Source of the DNA: Lachnospiraceae bacterium
GTDB taxonomy: Bacteria > Bacillota > Clostridia > Lachnospirales > Lachnospiraceae
DNA: 25,474 nucleotides
Reading direction: 5' to 3'
Assembly (NCBI GenBank): GCA_009774615.1
Contig: VSOC01000046.1
Location: forward strand, 1-25,474
Positions 6,549 through 15,515 of this stretch are shown one piece after another. The notes beneath the pieces are model-generated. The model was given only the letters and a program-made list of their open reading frames with translations, was not told where the DNA came from and did not search any database. How positions within the stretch are numbered: the stretch's first letter is position 1; every line of letters begins with the position of its first letter. Made by a program: the position numbers and the translations under genes.

Positions 6549-8067
6549 TACGTATCTTCGTATGGTCAATATCAGTAAATCCTTTCCCGGAGTAAAGGCG
6601 CTTTCCAAGGTAAATCTGGAGGTTTTCTGCGGGGAGGTACACGCCCTTTTAGGGGAAAACGGGGCGGGAAAATCGACCTTGCTAAAGATCTTAGCGGGTG
6701 CCTATGCCAGGGATGAGGGTGAGATTTACATCGAAGGAAAAGCTGTGGGAGGGCTGACGCCAAAGCTTGCCGAGGATCTGGGAATCTCGATTATCTATCA
6801 GGAATTTACCCTTCTTCCCTATCTGAGTGCGGCTGAAAACATCTTTCTGGGGCGGCAGCCAAGGAAGAAAAACGGGATGATTGACTGGAAAACATGTTAT
6901 GACGAAAGCAGAGAACTGCTTTTGGAGGCGGGCCTTAATATCGATCCGAAAACGCCGGTTTCCCGTCTTAAGGTTGCACAGCAGCAGATGGTGGAGATTG
7001 CCAAAGCCCTTTCCAAAAAAGCAAAGCTGATTATAATGGATGAGCCCAGTGCCGCGCTTACCCAGAAGGAAATCGACCATCTTTTTGCGGTAATTCAAAA
7101 GCTGAAAAGCCGCCAGGTTGCCGTGATCTACGTTTCGCATCATCTGGAAGAAATCAAGGCAATCGGCGATCGGATAACGGTGCTTCGTGACGGCTGCTAT
7201 GTGGGTACGGCAAAGGTAAAGGATGTGGAGATTCCCGATATGATTCGGATGATGGTCGGGCGGGAACTGGCAGATATGTATCCCAAGGCCAGCGTAAAGA
7301 TTGGAAAACCTGTCTTAAGTGTCCGCCGTCTTTCGACCAGGGACAAGTTAAAGGATATCAGCTTTACGGTTCATCAGGGAGAAATCCTTGGGATTGCCGG
7401 ATTAGTGGGGGCGGGGAGAACAGAACTTGCCAGGGCTGTTTTCGGCGCGGATAAAATCAGCAGCGGGGAAGTGGAAATGGACGGGAAAGTTCTTGCTGTC
7501 CGTTCACCCAGGGATGCCATAGCCAATCGGATCGGGCTTGTGCCGGAGGATCGGAAGAATCAGGGTCTGGTGCTGATGATGGATGTCAGGGGAAATACGA
7601 CCCTGGCGAATCTAAAGAAGCTGGTGCAGTGGGGAAAGCTGAACTTAAAAAGGGAAGCAGAGGCTGCAGAGGATTATCGGAGCCGCCTTCATATTGTCAC
7701 GCCGGGAATCAACGAAACGGTGTCGAATCTCTCCGGAGGAAACCAGCAGAAGGTGGTTTTGGGAAAATGGCTGTTTGCCGACTGCCGCCTTTTGATTATT
7801 GACGAACCGACCCGGGGAATTGACGTGGGAGCAAAGGTGGAGATTTATGAGTTGGTAAAAACCTTGGTGGAAAAAGGGATGGCAATCCTGATCATCTCTT
7901 CGGAGATGCCGGAACTTATGGGGATCTGCGACCGGATTTTAGTGATGCATGAGGGAGAAATCACCGGGGAACTGGCGCGGGATGCATTTGACGAGGAAAC
8001 GATTATGGCCTTTGCCGCAGGGCAGGGGCGGGAAAAGGAGAGAAGCAATGCAGAGAAGAAAGGATAA
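6541..8067 (+). CDS. Sugar-type ABC transporter ATP-binding protein (two nucleotide-binding domains)
   Basis: At 508 aa this is a standard-length RbsA/MglA-type tandem ATPase. The first domain has an intact Walker A, GENGAGKST with Lys44, and a Walker B LIIMDEPSAAL. The second has the usual degenerate Walker A (GLVGAGRTE), the signature LSGGNQQKVVLGKWL and Walker B LLIIDEPTRGIDVG. It sits on the inner face of the membrane and energises the two permeases encoded downstream, working with the binding protein encoded at 1621. It overlaps the activase gene by 8 nt and the first permease by 20 nt. Confidence 0.95.
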   Translation: MDNTYLRMVNISKSFPGVKALSKVNLEVFCGEVHALLGENGAGKSTLLKILAGAYARDEGEIYIEGKAVGGLTPKLAEDLGISIIYQEFTLLPYLSAAENIFLGRQPRKKNGMIDWKTCYDESRELLLEAGLNIDPKTPVSRLKVAQQQMVEIAKALSKKAKLIIMDEPSAALTQKEIDHLFAVIQKLKSRQVAVIYVSHHLEEIKAIGDRITVLRDGCYVGTAKVKDVEIPDMIRMMVGRELADMYPKASVKIGKPVLSVRRLSTRDKLKDISFTVHQGEILGIAGLVGAGRTELARAVFGADKISSGEVEMDGKVLAVRSPRDAIANRIGLVPEDRKNQGLVLMMDVRGNTTLANLKKLVQWGKLNLKREAEAAEDYRSRLHIVTPGINETVSNLSGGNQQKVVLGKWLFADCRLLIIDEPTRGIDVGAKVEIYELVKTLVEKGMAILIISSEMPELMGICDRILVMHEGEITGELARDAFDEETIMAFAAGQGREKERSNAEKKG

Positions 8068-9040
8068 TTTACGGCTTTTGGCTGCACTTTTTTTGCTCAC
8101 CGGGCTGATGAGCCTTCTGGTGCCGAATTTTTTAACCCGGGGAAATCTGCTGGATATTATCCGCTTAAATTCCATTAAGGGGATGATGTCCATTGCCATG
8201 ACCCTTGTGCTGCTGACCGGGGGAATTGACTTATCCGTTGGTTCGACCTTTGCGCTCTCCGGGGCGGTAACGGCCTCTCTCCTGGTAGGCGGATACAGTG
8301 ACTATATCACCAGTAATCTCTTTAAATGTCCGGTGATTGCTGCGATTGCCCTGGGGCTTTTGGCGGCGGGGTGTATCGGTCTGGTCAATGGCCTGATGAT
8401 TACAAAGCTTAAGGTGGAACCGTTTATTGCAACCCTGGCGATGATGATCTTTGCCCGGGGGCTTACCTACCTGTATACCGGAGGTTATCCCATTAATTTC
8501 CAGCCGATTCCGAAACATTTTGCTTGGCTGGGTAAGGGTTATGCCGGCTTTATCCCGGCTCCGGCGATTTTATTTATTCTTGTAGCGCTGGCTGGGGGAT
8601 GGCTCTTAAAATATACTGCTTACGGCCGTTCGCTGTTTGCCGTCGGCGGAAACCGGGAAACCGCAGAACTTTCGGGGATTGCGGTAGAAAAGAATATCTG
8701 TCTGACCTATGTGCTTATGGGAATGATGTCCGGTCTGGCAGGGATTGTAATGACTGCCCGGGTGGCCTCGGCCTCTGCCGTAGCCGGGGAAGCCTACGAG
8801 ATGGATGTTATCGCCGGTGTTGTGCTGGGCGGCACTCTGCAGTCGGGCGGAAAGGGTTCTGTGCTTGGCACGGTGATTGGTATTTTTATCTTTGGCGTAA
8901 TTGAAAACGGCATGAACATGATGGGACTTCCCACCTACTATAAACTGCTGATTAAGGGTCTGGTGGTAATTTTGGCGGTCGGCGGAAAGTATCTGCACGT
9001 AAGACCCGCACAGAAAAAGAAAGGAGGGGCCGCCAAATGA
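8048..9040 (+). CDS. Sugar-type ABC transporter permease 1 (RbsC-like)
   Basis: This 330-aa, highly hydrophobic membrane protein of the BPD_transp_2 family has the diagnostic LLTGGIDLSVGS segment near the N-terminus and GGNRETAELSGI in the cytoplasmic coupling region. The start at 8048 is set by AAGGAG at 8035-8040, inside the end of the ATPase gene; an upstream in-frame start at 7949 would run far into that gene. It forms the translocation path, probably as a heterodimer with the second permease, to which it is joined by an ATGA overlap. Confidence 0.93.
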   Translation: MQRRKDNLRLLAALFLLTGLMSLLVPNFLTRGNLLDIIRLNSIKGMMSIAMTLVLLTGGIDLSVGSTFALSGAVTASLLVGGYSDYITSNLFKCPVIAAIALGLLAAGCIGLVNGLMITKLKVEPFIATLAMMIFARGLTYLYTGGYPINFQPIPKHFAWLGKGYAGFIPAPAILFILVALAGGWLLKYTAYGRSLFAVGGNRETAELSGIAVEKNICLTYVLMGMMSGLAGIVMTARVASASAVAGEAYEMDVIAGVVLGGTLQSGGKGSVLGTVIGIFIFGVIENGMNMMGLPTYYKLLIKGLVVILAVGGKYLHVRPAQKKKGGAAK

Positions 9041-10035
9041 AGGATGGAAAGGAAAGACAAAAAAGAAGCCTTAACCAGCAGAAATTGATTTTCCTGCTGC
9101 TGGTGCTGCTGTTTATCGGATTTACGGCTATCCGCCCGGAGTTTGCCGCTCCCCGGAGCCTGGACAATATTCTGTGCACGATGTCCCTGTACGGGATTGC
9201 CTCCCTGGGGATGACGCTGGTGATTCTAACCGGGGGAACGGATCTTTCCGCAGGTTCGATGATGGCGCTGGCCGGCGTGCTGGGTGCGGGGCTTCTGGGC
9301 AAGGGAATCGGGGCTGCCAATCCGATAAAGCTTCCGTTTATCGTGACGATCCCTGCAGCGATGGCAGGCTGCGGACTGCTGGGACTGTTCAATGGTTTGT
9401 GCATTGCGCGGCTGCACATTGCCCCCTTTGTGGCTACCCTTGCCATGATGTCCATCGCCCGCGGATTGGTCTATGTGGTTGCCGACTTTGTGGTCCGCGG
9501 GGTGTCCGGTTCGCCGATCACCTTTATGGATGACGGCTACAGTTTCCTTGGTCAGGGGCATATCGGCCCGATCCCCGTGCAGCTGATCCTTTTTTTGGCT
9601 GTGTTCGGCGTGATGTTTTTCTTTTTAACCTATACCAGAACCGGGCGTAAGGTCTATGCCGTGGGCGGAAACCGTGAAATTGCCCGTCTGGCGGGAATCC
9701 GCCCGGAGAGGATTCTTTTGCTCTGCTACACCCTGTGCGGGGCAATGGCAGGGTTAAGCGGTCTGATTCTGGTGGGCCGGCTCTCGAGTGCCTCAACCGT
9801 GGCAGCCAAGGGCTACGAACTGGATCTGATTACCGCGGTTGCTCTGGGGGGAACCGGGATGTCCGGCGGGAACGGAGGTGTTTTTGGAACCCTTCTCGGG
9901 GTTGCCTTCCTGGCTGTGCTCAATAACGGGCTGGATATGGTTAATCTGCCTTCGTTTTACCAGTATCTGATCAAAGGGACGATTTTGGTTCTTGCTGTCT
10001 ATGCGGATAAGCTTTTGGCAAAAGGAAATCATTAA
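9037..10035 (+). CDS. Sugar-type ABC transporter permease 2 (RbsC-like)
   Basis: This 332-aa membrane protein is homologous to permease 1 (LTGGTDLSAGS and GGNREIARLAGI). It begins within the upstream stop codon (ATGA, 9037-9040) with AAGGAGG at 9021-9027. Two different permeases point to a heterodimeric channel, as in YtfT/YjfF-type systems, where many RbsC systems use a homodimer. It closes the transport module of the operon; 74 nt separate it from the response regulator. Confidence 0.93.
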   Translation: MKDGKERQKRSLNQQKLIFLLLVLLFIGFTAIRPEFAAPRSLDNILCTMSLYGIASLGMTLVILTGGTDLSAGSMMALAGVLGAGLLGKGIGAANPIKLPFIVTIPAAMAGCGLLGLFNGLCIARLHIAPFVATLAMMSIARGLVYVVADFVVRGVSGSPITFMDDGYSFLGQGHIGPIPVQLILFLAVFGVMFFFLTYTRTGRKVYAVGGNREIARLAGIRPERILLLCYTLCGAMAGLSGLILVGRLSSASTVAAKGYELDLITAVALGGTGMSGGNGGVFGTLLGVAFLAVLNNGLDMVNLPSFYQYLIKGTILVLAVYADKLLAKGNH

Positions 10036-10061
10036 CACTGGAAACTTGTGGCGGATTTCGT

Positions 10062-10067
10062 TATACT
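10062..10067 (+). promoter_or_regulatory. Possible -10 box before the two-component genes
   Basis: TATACT at 10062-10067 lies 43 nt upstream of the response regulator start in the only sizeable intergenic gap of the downstream operon. No good -35 is found at the right distance, so a secondary promoter for the regulator/kinase pair is only a suggestion. Confidence 0.25.
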
Positions 10068-10109
10068 AAAAGGTAGATGGCAGATGGAAGTGTGCGGGAG
10101 GGCTGGCGA

Positions 10110-11315
10110 ATGAAAATATTGTTCGTGGATGATGAAAAAATTATCCGGGACGGGATACGGGCGATTATCAACTGGGAAAAAATCGGATGCCAGAAGCTTG
10201 TGATGGCAGAAAATGCGGCCAGGGCGCTGGAACTGCTGGAAAACGAAGCCTTTGATTTAGTGATAACGGATATCTATATGCAGAAAATGAACGGAATTGA
10301 ACTGGCAAAGAAGATTTATGACACCTGGCCCTGGATGCGGGTGATTATTCTGTCTGCCTATGAGGACTTTACCTATGCCAGGGAGGCCATTGAGGCCGGG
10401 GTGTTTAAGTATCTGTTAAAGCCCATTGTCCCGGCAGAACTGGAAAATACTGTGCTGGAGGCATTCCGCCAGGTAGAGGAAAGCCGCCAGATCAAGCAGC
10501 AGGTCAGAGAGTCGGAGGAATTTATCCATGTTTTCCGTCCGCAGCTGGCTGCGGATTTCTGGCGGGCACTGTTAAAGGGCGAGGTTTCGGATAAACAGGA
10601 TGCCAAACGAAGGATGGAACTTGCAGGGATTGTTTTTCCCGACAGAGGGCTGTGCTGTGTGGCGGCGGTGTGGAAGGGGAAGGAAAACTTAAACGGGAAA
10701 GATTTGAAAAACAGTATAGAGGAGGCAGCGAAAGGCGCGTTTTCCGGCTGCATGTACTGGGTTCGGATGGGAGAGAAAAGGGTGGTTCTTTTGCTTTCCC
10801 ATGAGCCGGATTCTTCCCAGCTTTTGCTGTTTTCCTATCTTTTCGGATCGGAAATCCATCAGGAAGTGCAGGCGGCAGCAGGGCGTCTGGCAAGGGACTG
10901 GATGGAAATTTCCTTATCCTTTAAGGATGCCGAGGTGGTGTTAAAGGCAGGGGGACGGCTTGGTCAGGAGGGAGAAAACCTGGTCTTTCAGTCGATAAAG
11001 CTAATTGAAGAGCATTTAAGCCAGGAGGATTTCGGGGTAAATGATATTGCACAGCGCCTTCATGTCAGCGCCGGGTATTTTTCCCGGCTGTTTAAAAAGC
11101 AGATGGGAATTACCTGCATTGAATACTTAACCCAGAAACGGATAGAGCGGGCCAGGAAGCTTTTGGAGCGCACGGAGATGAAGCACCAGGCGATAGCGCA
11201 GGCCGTAGGTTATGCCAGCGTCTATTATTTCAGCCTGCAGTTTAAAAAACAGACGGGAGAAACACCGGGGCAGTACAGGAAGCGTGTGGGGAAAAAAGAT
11301 GATTCGGACGATTAA
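10110..11315 (+). CDS. Response regulator, AraC/XylS DNA-binding type (YesN-like)
   Basis: This 401-aa protein starts at 10110 (MKILFVDDE) with GGGAGGG at 10095-10101; a longer in-frame start at 10077 lacks a site. The receiver domain has acidic pair Asp7-Asp8, phospho-acceptor Asp54 (VITDIYM), Ser82 and Lys104 (YLLKPI). A poorly conserved middle of about 170 residues follows. The C-terminal ~90 residues are a double helix-turn-helix AraC domain (VNDIAQRLHVSAGYFSRLF and GYASVYYFSLQFKKQTGETP). It is cytoplasmic and DNA-binding, phosphorylated by the overlapping kinase, and likely activates the transporter/GRE operon when ligand is present. The operon upstream region at 1308-1620 is the obvious target. 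Confidence 0.93.
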   Translation: MKILFVDDEKIIRDGIRAIINWEKIGCQKLVMAENAARALELLENEAFDLVITDIYMQKMNGIELAKKIYDTWPWMRVIILSAYEDFTYAREAIEAGVFKYLLKPIVPAELENTVLEAFRQVEESRQIKQQVRESEEFIHVFRPQLAADFWRALLKGEVSDKQDAKRRMELAGIVFPDRGLCCVAAVWKGKENLNGKDLKNSIEEAAKGAFSGCMYWVRMGEKRVVLLLSHEPDSSQLLLFSYLFGSEIHQEVQAAAGRLARDWMEISLSFKDAEVVLKAGGRLGQEGENLVFQSIKLIEEHLSQEDFGVNDIAQRLHVSAGYFSRLFKKQMGITCIEYLTQKRIERARKLLERTEMKHQAIAQAVGYASVYYFSLQFKKQTGETPGQYRKRVGKKDDSDD

Positions 11316-12966
11316 GGCAAAGATTATCGTGTGCTTTGGCGGGGCAATTATTATTTTGTTCCTTTTATTTGGAATGACCGGATATCAGGTATTTTCGGAT
11401 TACCAGATGAATATGCAGAAAGAAAGCCAGGAAAAGCTGGCGGAGTCGCTGTGCTCATCCATCCTTTTTTTCCGGCAGAACGTGGAAACGGTGATGGAAG
11501 AGCTGTTAGAGGGGGGAGAACTGTCCGCCCTTCTTCCTCTTTTATGGGAAAAGGGGGAGGACAGGCAGAAACTTGAAGCGTGGGTGAGGGCCGCTGTAAA
11601 AGAAAACGACTGGATTTGCGATTTGTTTCTGATGAACCAGGCGGGAGAGATTGTCGGGGCAGGTGAGGAAGAGGAAAAGGTCAGAACCTATCTTATTGAC
11701 CGGATCAGCACTGCGGAGCGCTATGCCGGGGGAATCGTCTGGGACAGCGGCTATAACACGACAAGCATGATGGTTTTTGGAAAGGTGCGCACATCTGCGG
11801 AGGAGAAACGGTCAGCTTATCTCTTTCTTCAGATTGATAATGCGCAGATTTTAAATCTGTTTAACCAGTTCCGCCTGCAAAACAGCCAGAGGTTTTCTCT
11901 TAAGGGTGTGCGCAATGGCTTTGAAGTGACAGAACAGGGCTTTTTTTACCGCTATTATGATAATTATGAAGATCTGCTGCACACGGAAAGGGAAATCGGC
12001 GACTGGAAGCTGCGGACCTGGAGCGATAAAACCCTGATTCTCGGGCCGGCGAAGGAACTTCTCTATAAGCTTGCGCGGGTACTAATCGCCGCCCTGGTGG
12101 TTTCGGCGGGAATCAGCATCCTTTTAGCCGATCGGATTACCCGCCCGATACAGGTGATGAAGGAAACCATGGCCCGTTACGGAAAGGGAGATTTTTCCGC
12201 CAAGGTCAGGGTGACGGGAAGGGATGAAATCGGGGATCTGGGCCGTCTGCTGAACCAGATGTCCGAGCAGATCTCCATGCTTTTTTTCCGGGTAAAGGAA
12301 GAGGAAGAGCAGAGCCGGAGGCTGGAACTGCAGGCCATGGTCTACCAGATTAATCCTCATTTTTTGTACAATACCCTAGATTCCGTCAATATCCTGGCCC
12401 GGCAGAACGGGGACGAGCAGGTGGCAGAACTGGTCACGGATTTATCCCGGCTTTTCCGTTTAGGGCTTCACCAGGGGCAGGATAAGGTAACAGTGCGCGA
12501 TGAACTGATGCATGTAATGTATTATTTAAAGATACAAAAAATCCGTTTTGCCGATCAGCTTCGCTGGGAAATGCATGTTCCTTCTTCGCTGATGGAGTAT
12601 AAGATAATGAAGTTCATCCTTCAGCCCATCGTGGAAAACGCCATCTATCATGGGGTGAAATCCAGGGAGGGCATAGGATGCATCCAGATATTTGCACAGG
12701 AGGAAGAAGAATACCTTCTGCTGATTGTGGAGGATACCGGGGAGGGGATGAGTCAGGAAACTTTACAGCAGTTAAAAGAGAGGATGAACCGGGAAGCCAA
12801 CGATTTTGACAAAGAGAACACAGGCCAGGAGAAGGGTTTTGGCCTGTGGAATGTCCACCAGCGGATACGCCTGGGGTACGGCGTCCCCTGCGGGGTGGAA
12901 CTTTCGAGCGAAGAAGGAAAGGGGACGCGGGTGGTTTTGCGGGTGCTGAGGAATATGGGGGATTAG
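11299..12966 (+). CDS. Sensor histidine kinase (YesM/LytS-type His_kinase)
   Basis: This 555-aa membrane kinase starts at 11299, overlapping the regulator by 17 nt; an in-frame ORF extension to 11212 lies inside the regulator. One transmembrane segment spans about residues 8-30, an extracellular sensing domain follows to about 255, and a second segment spans about 257-277. A HAMP domain (ADRITRPI on) and a coiled region lead to the His_kinase motif YQINPHFLYNTLD with His354. The HATPase domain shows ENAIYHG near 447, EDTGEGM near 478 and GFGLWNVHQRI near 514. It should sense an external ligand, possibly the same compound the ABC system takes up, and phosphorylate the AraC-type regulator. Confidence 0.93.
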   Translation: MIRTIKAKIIVCFGGAIIILFLLFGMTGYQVFSDYQMNMQKESQEKLAESLCSSILFFRQNVETVMEELLEGGELSALLPLLWEKGEDRQKLEAWVRAAVKENDWICDLFLMNQAGEIVGAGEEEEKVRTYLIDRISTAERYAGGIVWDSGYNTTSMMVFGKVRTSAEEKRSAYLFLQIDNAQILNLFNQFRLQNSQRFSLKGVRNGFEVTEQGFFYRYYDNYEDLLHTEREIGDWKLRTWSDKTLILGPAKELLYKLARVLIAALVVSAGISILLADRITRPIQVMKETMARYGKGDFSAKVRVTGRDEIGDLGRLLNQMSEQISMLFFRVKEEEEQSRRLELQAMVYQINPHFLYNTLDSVNILARQNGDEQVAELVTDLSRLFRLGLHQGQDKVTVRDELMHVMYYLKIQKIRFADQLRWEMHVPSSLMEYKIMKFILQPIVENAIYHGVKSREGIGCIQIFAQEEEEYLLLIVEDTGEGMSQETLQQLKERMNREANDFDKENTGQEKGFGLWNVHQRIRLGYGVPCGVELSSEEGKGTRVVLRVLRNMGD

Positions 12967-13030
12967 CGCGTGTTTGAACATGTATTCCCGTTATCTGCAC
13001 GCTCTGGTGTTTAAGCCTCACCCCATGATT

Positions 13031-13196
13031 CTAGTACTGAATTGCGTAAATTCCAGTGAATATGCACCCGCTGTCTACGTCATCTGTAAACCCCACGAAA
13101 CTCGACGTAGCACCACTACGCCTTCGTTTCGCGGGATTCACATCTAACGCAGACATCAGGCACCTATTCACCGTTATTTACGCAACACAGTACTAG
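13031..13196. repeat. 166-bp near-perfect palindromic repeat element between convergent genes
   Basis: The element begins CTAGTACTG and ends CAGTACTAG. The two ~80-nt arms pair almost throughout: TTGCGTAAAT with ATTTACGCAA, GTGAATA with TATTCAC, TGTCTACG with CGCAGACA, and CACGAAAC with GTTTCGCG. The apex is CGTAG-CACCA-CTACG (about 13106-13120). Both strands would fold into a long hairpin. It contains no gene and lies between the kinase gene (ends 12966) and the convergent exporter gene, whose TAG stop (13193-13195) lies within its terminal CTAG. It could be a mobile palindromic repeat (REP/MITE-like) that also works as a bidirectional terminator. Confidence 0.85.
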
Positions 13197-14617
13197 CGCT
13201 TCAGCTTCACTCTGTGCTTTTCCCTAAATTCTGCAATCGTCGCACGTCCCGCATCCGACACAGGCTTAATCCATTTGGCGGAATACATGTGGAACTGCAT
13301 GATAATATAGCGAATCGGTTCATCCACATAGCAGAGGGCAAACACCAGAAGGAAGGGGGCGTGCAGCCCGTAATTGGCTCCGTAGACGCAGGGAAGCACC
13401 ATAAGATACATAAAGGTGATTTCCATAATGGAGCCAAAGGCGGCGTCCCCGGCGGAGCGGTAGGTATCGTTCTGTACCCAGTTTCCCATGCGGATAACGG
13501 CGGCGACACTGTAGATGATCAGCATTCCCGTGCCGATCCGGTAGGATTCATCGTGCAGGCCCATGGCGTGAAGCAGAGGATTGTGTACGGCGTTTAAGAC
13601 CAGGCAGGCTGTGCCAATCAGACCGCTGCACAGATAAACCAGACGCCAGGCCCGCTGGTAAGCCGTTTCGTGATGCCCGGCACCCACCTCTTTTCCGACC
13701 AGAACCGTCGCCGCATTGGAAAAACCGCTGAAGAAGGCGATAACCAGTCCTTCAAGCGTCCGAAACACGGCAACGGCGGCGATGGCCTGTTCACTCTGGT
13801 GGCCTAAGACGATATTAACCATCATATTTCCAATACCGATCAGCACTTCATTGCAGAGAATCGGAAAGCATTTCTGTAAATATTCCCTTACAAATATACG
13901 GCTCCACCGAAAATGCCGGGAGAAGGCAAGGACGAAGGGGAGTCTTTTTTTGATGATAAAGGCAAAGAGCACGATCAGGTTCACCATACCTGCAAGAACC
14001 GTCCCTAAAGCAGCACCGGAGGCACCCATTGCCGGAAGGCCGCATTTGCCGAAGATCAGCAGGTAATTAAAGAAGCAGTTGGCAATCACCGAGGCGATCC
14101 CTCCGTAGAGAGGAACCTTCACCTGTTCAATGGAGCGCAGAAGAGCGCTTATGGCCATGGCAAAAATCTGCAGGGGGTAGGCAAAACCCACGATTTTTAA
14201 ATAGGTAATGCCGATGTCCTGGATTTCTTTTTTATCGGTATAAATATTCATCACCACATCCGGGAAAATCAGGGCCAGGGCAGCAAAAAGAAAGCCCACG
14301 GTCAGCATAAAGGAGAGAGTCAGCCCGTAGGAGCGTGTAATCCCGTCCTCGTCCCCCGCGCCCCAGTACTGCGAAAAGAACAGCATCCCGCCGCCTACAA
14401 AGCCCCAGTAGCCCGCAAACATCAGGCTGGAAAACTGCGCGCACAGACCTACGGCACCCACGGTTTTTTCCCCTAAAGAAGCCAGCATCATCGTATCCAC
14501 CATGCTTCCCGTCGTGGTTAAGAGGTTTTGCAGGGCGACGGGGACGGCGATAATGGCGATGTGCTTAATAAAATAATGCCAGTCAAAGGCTTGTTTTGTT
14601 CTTGTCACAGCTATCAT
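13193..14617 (-). CDS. MATE family multidrug/cation efflux protein
   Basis: At 474 aa with about twelve hydrophobic segments it fits the MATE (NorM/DinF-like) family, which exports drugs or metabolites using a Na+ or H+ gradient. The N-terminal repeat shows PVALQNLLTTTGSMVDTMM, the membrane-entry motif of MATE proteins, and similar wording recurs in the second half (EVLIGIGNMMVNIVLG). AAGGAG at 14625-14630 on the minus strand supports the ATG at 14617. It converges on the kinase gene, with the palindrome between them, so it is a separate transcription unit. Its last residues are positively charged (HRVKLKR), and the stop codon is provided by the palindrome's end. The substrate is unknown. Confidence 0.93.
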   Translation of the reverse strand: MIAVTRTKQAFDWHYFIKHIAIIAVPVALQNLLTTTGSMVDTMMLASLGEKTVGAVGLCAQFSSLMFAGYWGFVGGGMLFFSQYWGAGDEDGITRSYGLTLSFMLTVGFLFAALALIFPDVVMNIYTDKKEIQDIGITYLKIVGFAYPLQIFAMAISALLRSIEQVKVPLYGGIASVIANCFFNYLLIFGKCGLPAMGASGAALGTVLAGMVNLIVLFAFIIKKRLPFVLAFSRHFRWSRIFVREYLQKCFPILCNEVLIGIGNMMVNIVLGHQSEQAIAAVAVFRTLEGLVIAFFSGFSNAATVLVGKEVGAGHHETAYQRAWRLVYLCSGLIGTACLVLNAVHNPLLHAMGLHDESYRIGTGMLIIYSVAAVIRMGNWVQNDTYRSAGDAAFGSIMEITFMYLMVLPCVYGANYGLHAPFLLVFALCYVDEPIRYIIMQFHMYSAKWIKPVSDAGRATIAEFREKHRVKLKR

Positions 14618-14753
14618 GGGTAATCACTCCTTGCCTGATTTCAAATTCTACAATGTACTACATTATCGCGTAATTCCTGGAAAGTCAATATAAAAATTTA
14701 ACTCTTTTTTATGGCTTTTTGTAGAAAAAATTTCCGCAGAAGGGAAAAAGGTT

Positions 14754-14782
14754 TTGCCAAGGAGGGGAAAATCATTTATAAT
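14754..14782 (+). promoter_or_regulatory. Consensus sigma-A promoter (copy A of a duplicated module)
   Basis: TTGCCA (14754-14759) and TATAAT (14777-14782) are separated by exactly 17 nt. They lie about 33 nt before the HD-domain gene. The surrounding 14716-14782 is repeated almost exactly at 21737-21803, including the stretch before the -35. Confidence 0.85.
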
Positions 14783-14814
14783 CATAGGAGATGGGGAAGT
14801 TTTAAATCTAATAG

Positions 14815-15423
14815 ATGGAGATGATGATAGAAGAAATGATACCTACAAGAATAGAAGCTGAAAGATTATTAAGAGAGGCCGAAAAAGATAATCCGGGGCC
14901 CTGGGGAAATCATAGTCGGATTACCGCGCATTGTGCGGAAAAAATAGCTGGATTATGCGATGGGTTATATGCGGAAAAAGCCTATGTACTGGGATTACTT
15001 CATGACATTGGAAGAAAGTTTGGGGTCAGGCATTTAGGGCATGTATCCGATGGCTATACTTATATGAAAGCATTGGGATATGATGAAGTCGCAAAGGTTT
15101 GCCTTACGCACTCATTTCACAATCAATCGACGAAAGATTATATTGGAAAATTTGATACCTCTGATGAAGAATTGGAGTTGATTAATCGTGCTTTGGCTAA
15201 AGTTGTTATGGATGACTATGACAGGTTGATTCAGTTGTGTGATTCTTTGGCAGGCAGTGAATGCGTATTAGATATAGAAGAGCGTATGAGTGATGTAAAA
15301 AGAAGGTATGGTTATTATCCGCAGGAAAAATGGGATGCAAATATAAGACTAAAAAGATATTTTGAAGAGAAAACAGGGAAAGATATTTATTATGTTGTAG
15401 AAAAGGAAACCTACAGGCTATAA
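14815..15423 (+). CDS. HD-domain protein (putative phosphohydrolase)
   Basis: This 202-aa protein has the metal-binding HD signature: His40 in ITAHCAEKI, His63-Asp64 in LLHDIGRKFG, and a later Asp in the helical core. HD proteins hydrolyse phosphate esters, nucleotides or cyclic dinucleotides in the cytoplasm. This size resembles small stand-alone clostridial HD proteins of unknown substrate. Several in-frame ATGs (14815, 14821, 14824, 14836) crowd the start and none has an ideal Shine-Dalgarno, so the first few residues are uncertain. It is the first gene of the AT-rich island and has its own consensus promoter. Confidence 0.85.
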   Translation: MEMMIEEMIPTRIEAERLLREAEKDNPGPWGNHSRITAHCAEKIAGLCDGLYAEKAYVLGLLHDIGRKFGVRHLGHVSDGYTYMKALGYDEVAKVCLTHSFHNQSTKDYIGKFDTSDEELELINRALAKVVMDDYDRLIQLCDSLAGSECVLDIEERMSDVKRRYGYYPQEKWDANIRLKRYFEEKTGKDIYYVVEKETYRL

Positions 15424-15515
15424 AATTGGAATTTGGAGAGGGAGAGGCATGAAGTAAAACACACGAGTTCTTCCTGGATGAACAATTATCAAAAGGGAAT
15501 GTAAAAGTAATTCTA

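Noticed and set aside
13031..13196. Insertion sequence with a transposase
   Set aside because: The element is 166 bp and almost wholly palindromic, with no coding capacity.
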